Source: Paenibacillus sp. RC334
GTDB lineage: Bacteria > Bacillota > Bacilli > Paenibacillales > Paenibacillaceae
Direction of reading: 5' to 3'
NCBI RefSeq assembly: GCF_030034735.1
Contig: NZ_CP125370.1
Location: forward strand, 2,356,001 to 2,420,000
DNA length: 64,000 nucleotides
Shown: one piece after another, positions 63,677 to 64,000 of the stretch
Numbering within the stretch: the first letter of the stretch is position 1
Layout: each line of letters begins with the position of its first letter
Made by a program: the position numbers and the translations under genes
Notes under the pieces: generated by a model
Told to the model about the DNA's origin: nothing
The model's input: the letters and a program-made list of their open reading frames with translations, nothing else
Database searches by the model: none

Positions 63677-64000
63677 TCAGCGCAGTCTGTCCCACACATT
63701 CACCATAAACAGTACAACTCCGGCCGCCAGTAGTACCCACCCCATGATGATCAAAACTCCAATATCAGGCACCCCGTACTTTTTGCCTGCAATCGCTAAC
63801 ACCAGCACCGGCAAGCCGATATTATGCAGCCAAAAATGTACGCGTGCCAGCACAGTAACCGAAAGTGCAGGAAAGGCCACATAGATCAAACCTATCATTC
63901 CGAGAGCTGTCCAACCGAGCAAATGAATATAAGACTGAATTCTGGACAGGCTGTAATCGCCCGACACGCCAATGATCACACTAAGCAGCGCACCGAGAGC
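63677..64000 (-). CDS. Membrane protein resembling cytochrome-oxidase subunit I-like family (partial)
   Basis: The frame is open to the right edge, so the N-terminus is missing; at least 107 codons are visible. Three or four helices include SYIHLLGWTALGMIGLIYVA, VHFWLHNIGLPVLVLAIAG and a C-terminal VLIIMGWVLLAAGVVLFMVN. The paired His segments (IHLLGW and HFWLHNIG) are those of small haem-copper oxidase subunit I-like membrane proteins found in Bacillales. No catalytic role can be assigned from this part. Confidence 0.65.
   Translation of the reverse strand, partial: ALGALLSVIIGVSGDYSLSRIQSYIHLLGWTALGMIGLIYVAFPALSVTVLARVHFWLHNIGLPVLVLAIAGKKYGVPDIGVLIIMGWVLLAAGVVLFMVNVWDRLR

Overview
The window looks like chromosomal DNA of a low-to-mid GC Firmicute, most probably a Paenibacillus of the P. 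polymyxa group. That is inferred from the gene families: a catabolic acetolactate synthase, a Bacillus-like glgC-glgD-glgP operon, a Zur-controlled zinc-free ribosomal protein S14, a peptide-receptor/propeptide pair of the type reported for Paenibacillus, and many secreted or uptake functions for plant polysaccharides. No tRNA, rRNA, intact insertion sequence, prophage or CRISPR array was seen.

Layout. 0.1-1.8 kb: alsS on the minus strand with a promoter and an upstream cre-like site. 2.2-11.6 kb: hexuronate catabolism (uxaC, GPH transporter, LacI-type regulator, uxaB, uxaA), tied together by four copies of a TGTTaACGT-type palindrome, with a pyruvate oxidase gene inserted on the minus strand. 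11.7-16 kb: a GNAT acetyltransferase, a TPR receptor gene overlapping a 35-codon exported-propeptide gene, a bPH-like membrane protein, a DUF3891 protein and a 45-residue minus-strand ORF. 16.0-20.8 kb: glgC-glgD-glgP. 20.9-30.3 kb: DUF2062 protein, a giant YhgE/Pip-like membrane protein with two helical repeat arrays, aldo/keto reductase, truncated DMT transporter, Zur-boxed COG0523 GTPase, LysR/ABM divergent pair, DUF421 protein. 30.4-39.7 kb: a sulfur-compound locus resembling the B. subtilis ytmI-ytnM operon (glutaredoxin, two flavin monooxygenases, FMN reductase, LysR, cystine-type ABC transporter, M20 deacylase).

39.8-44.1 kb holds three tandem paralogous secreted HExxH metalloprotease genes, each broken by one small lesion. 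44.3-47.2 kb holds an ArsR-type regulator, a sugar-permease fragment and a twice-frameshifted aminotransferase. 47.4-53.1 kb is an Opp/Dpp-type peptide transporter whose binding-protein gene is frameshifted. 53.2-53.7 kb is a Zur-boxed rpsN paralogue, followed by a CDF transporter. 55.0-60.1 kb is a polysaccharide-lyase-type operon (heparinase II/III-like, a large unassigned enzyme, GH88) behind a promoter that abuts a perfect cre. The window ends with an ABC ATPase fragment, an RDD protein, a DinG/YpvA-type helicase, a DUF6509 protein and a partial membrane protein.

How parts work together. GH88 and lyase products would be uronates that feed hexuronate catabolism, and uxaC-uxaB-uxaA converts galacturonate to 2-keto-3-deoxygluconate. 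The two Zur boxes describe one zinc-starvation response (zinc-trafficking GTPase plus zinc-free S14). The most striking points are the receptor/propeptide pair at 12.4-13.3 kb, the long hairpin at 30.4-30.5 kb, and the fact that all four frameshifts in the metalloprotease, peptide-binding-protein and heparinase genes sit exactly at runs of six G.
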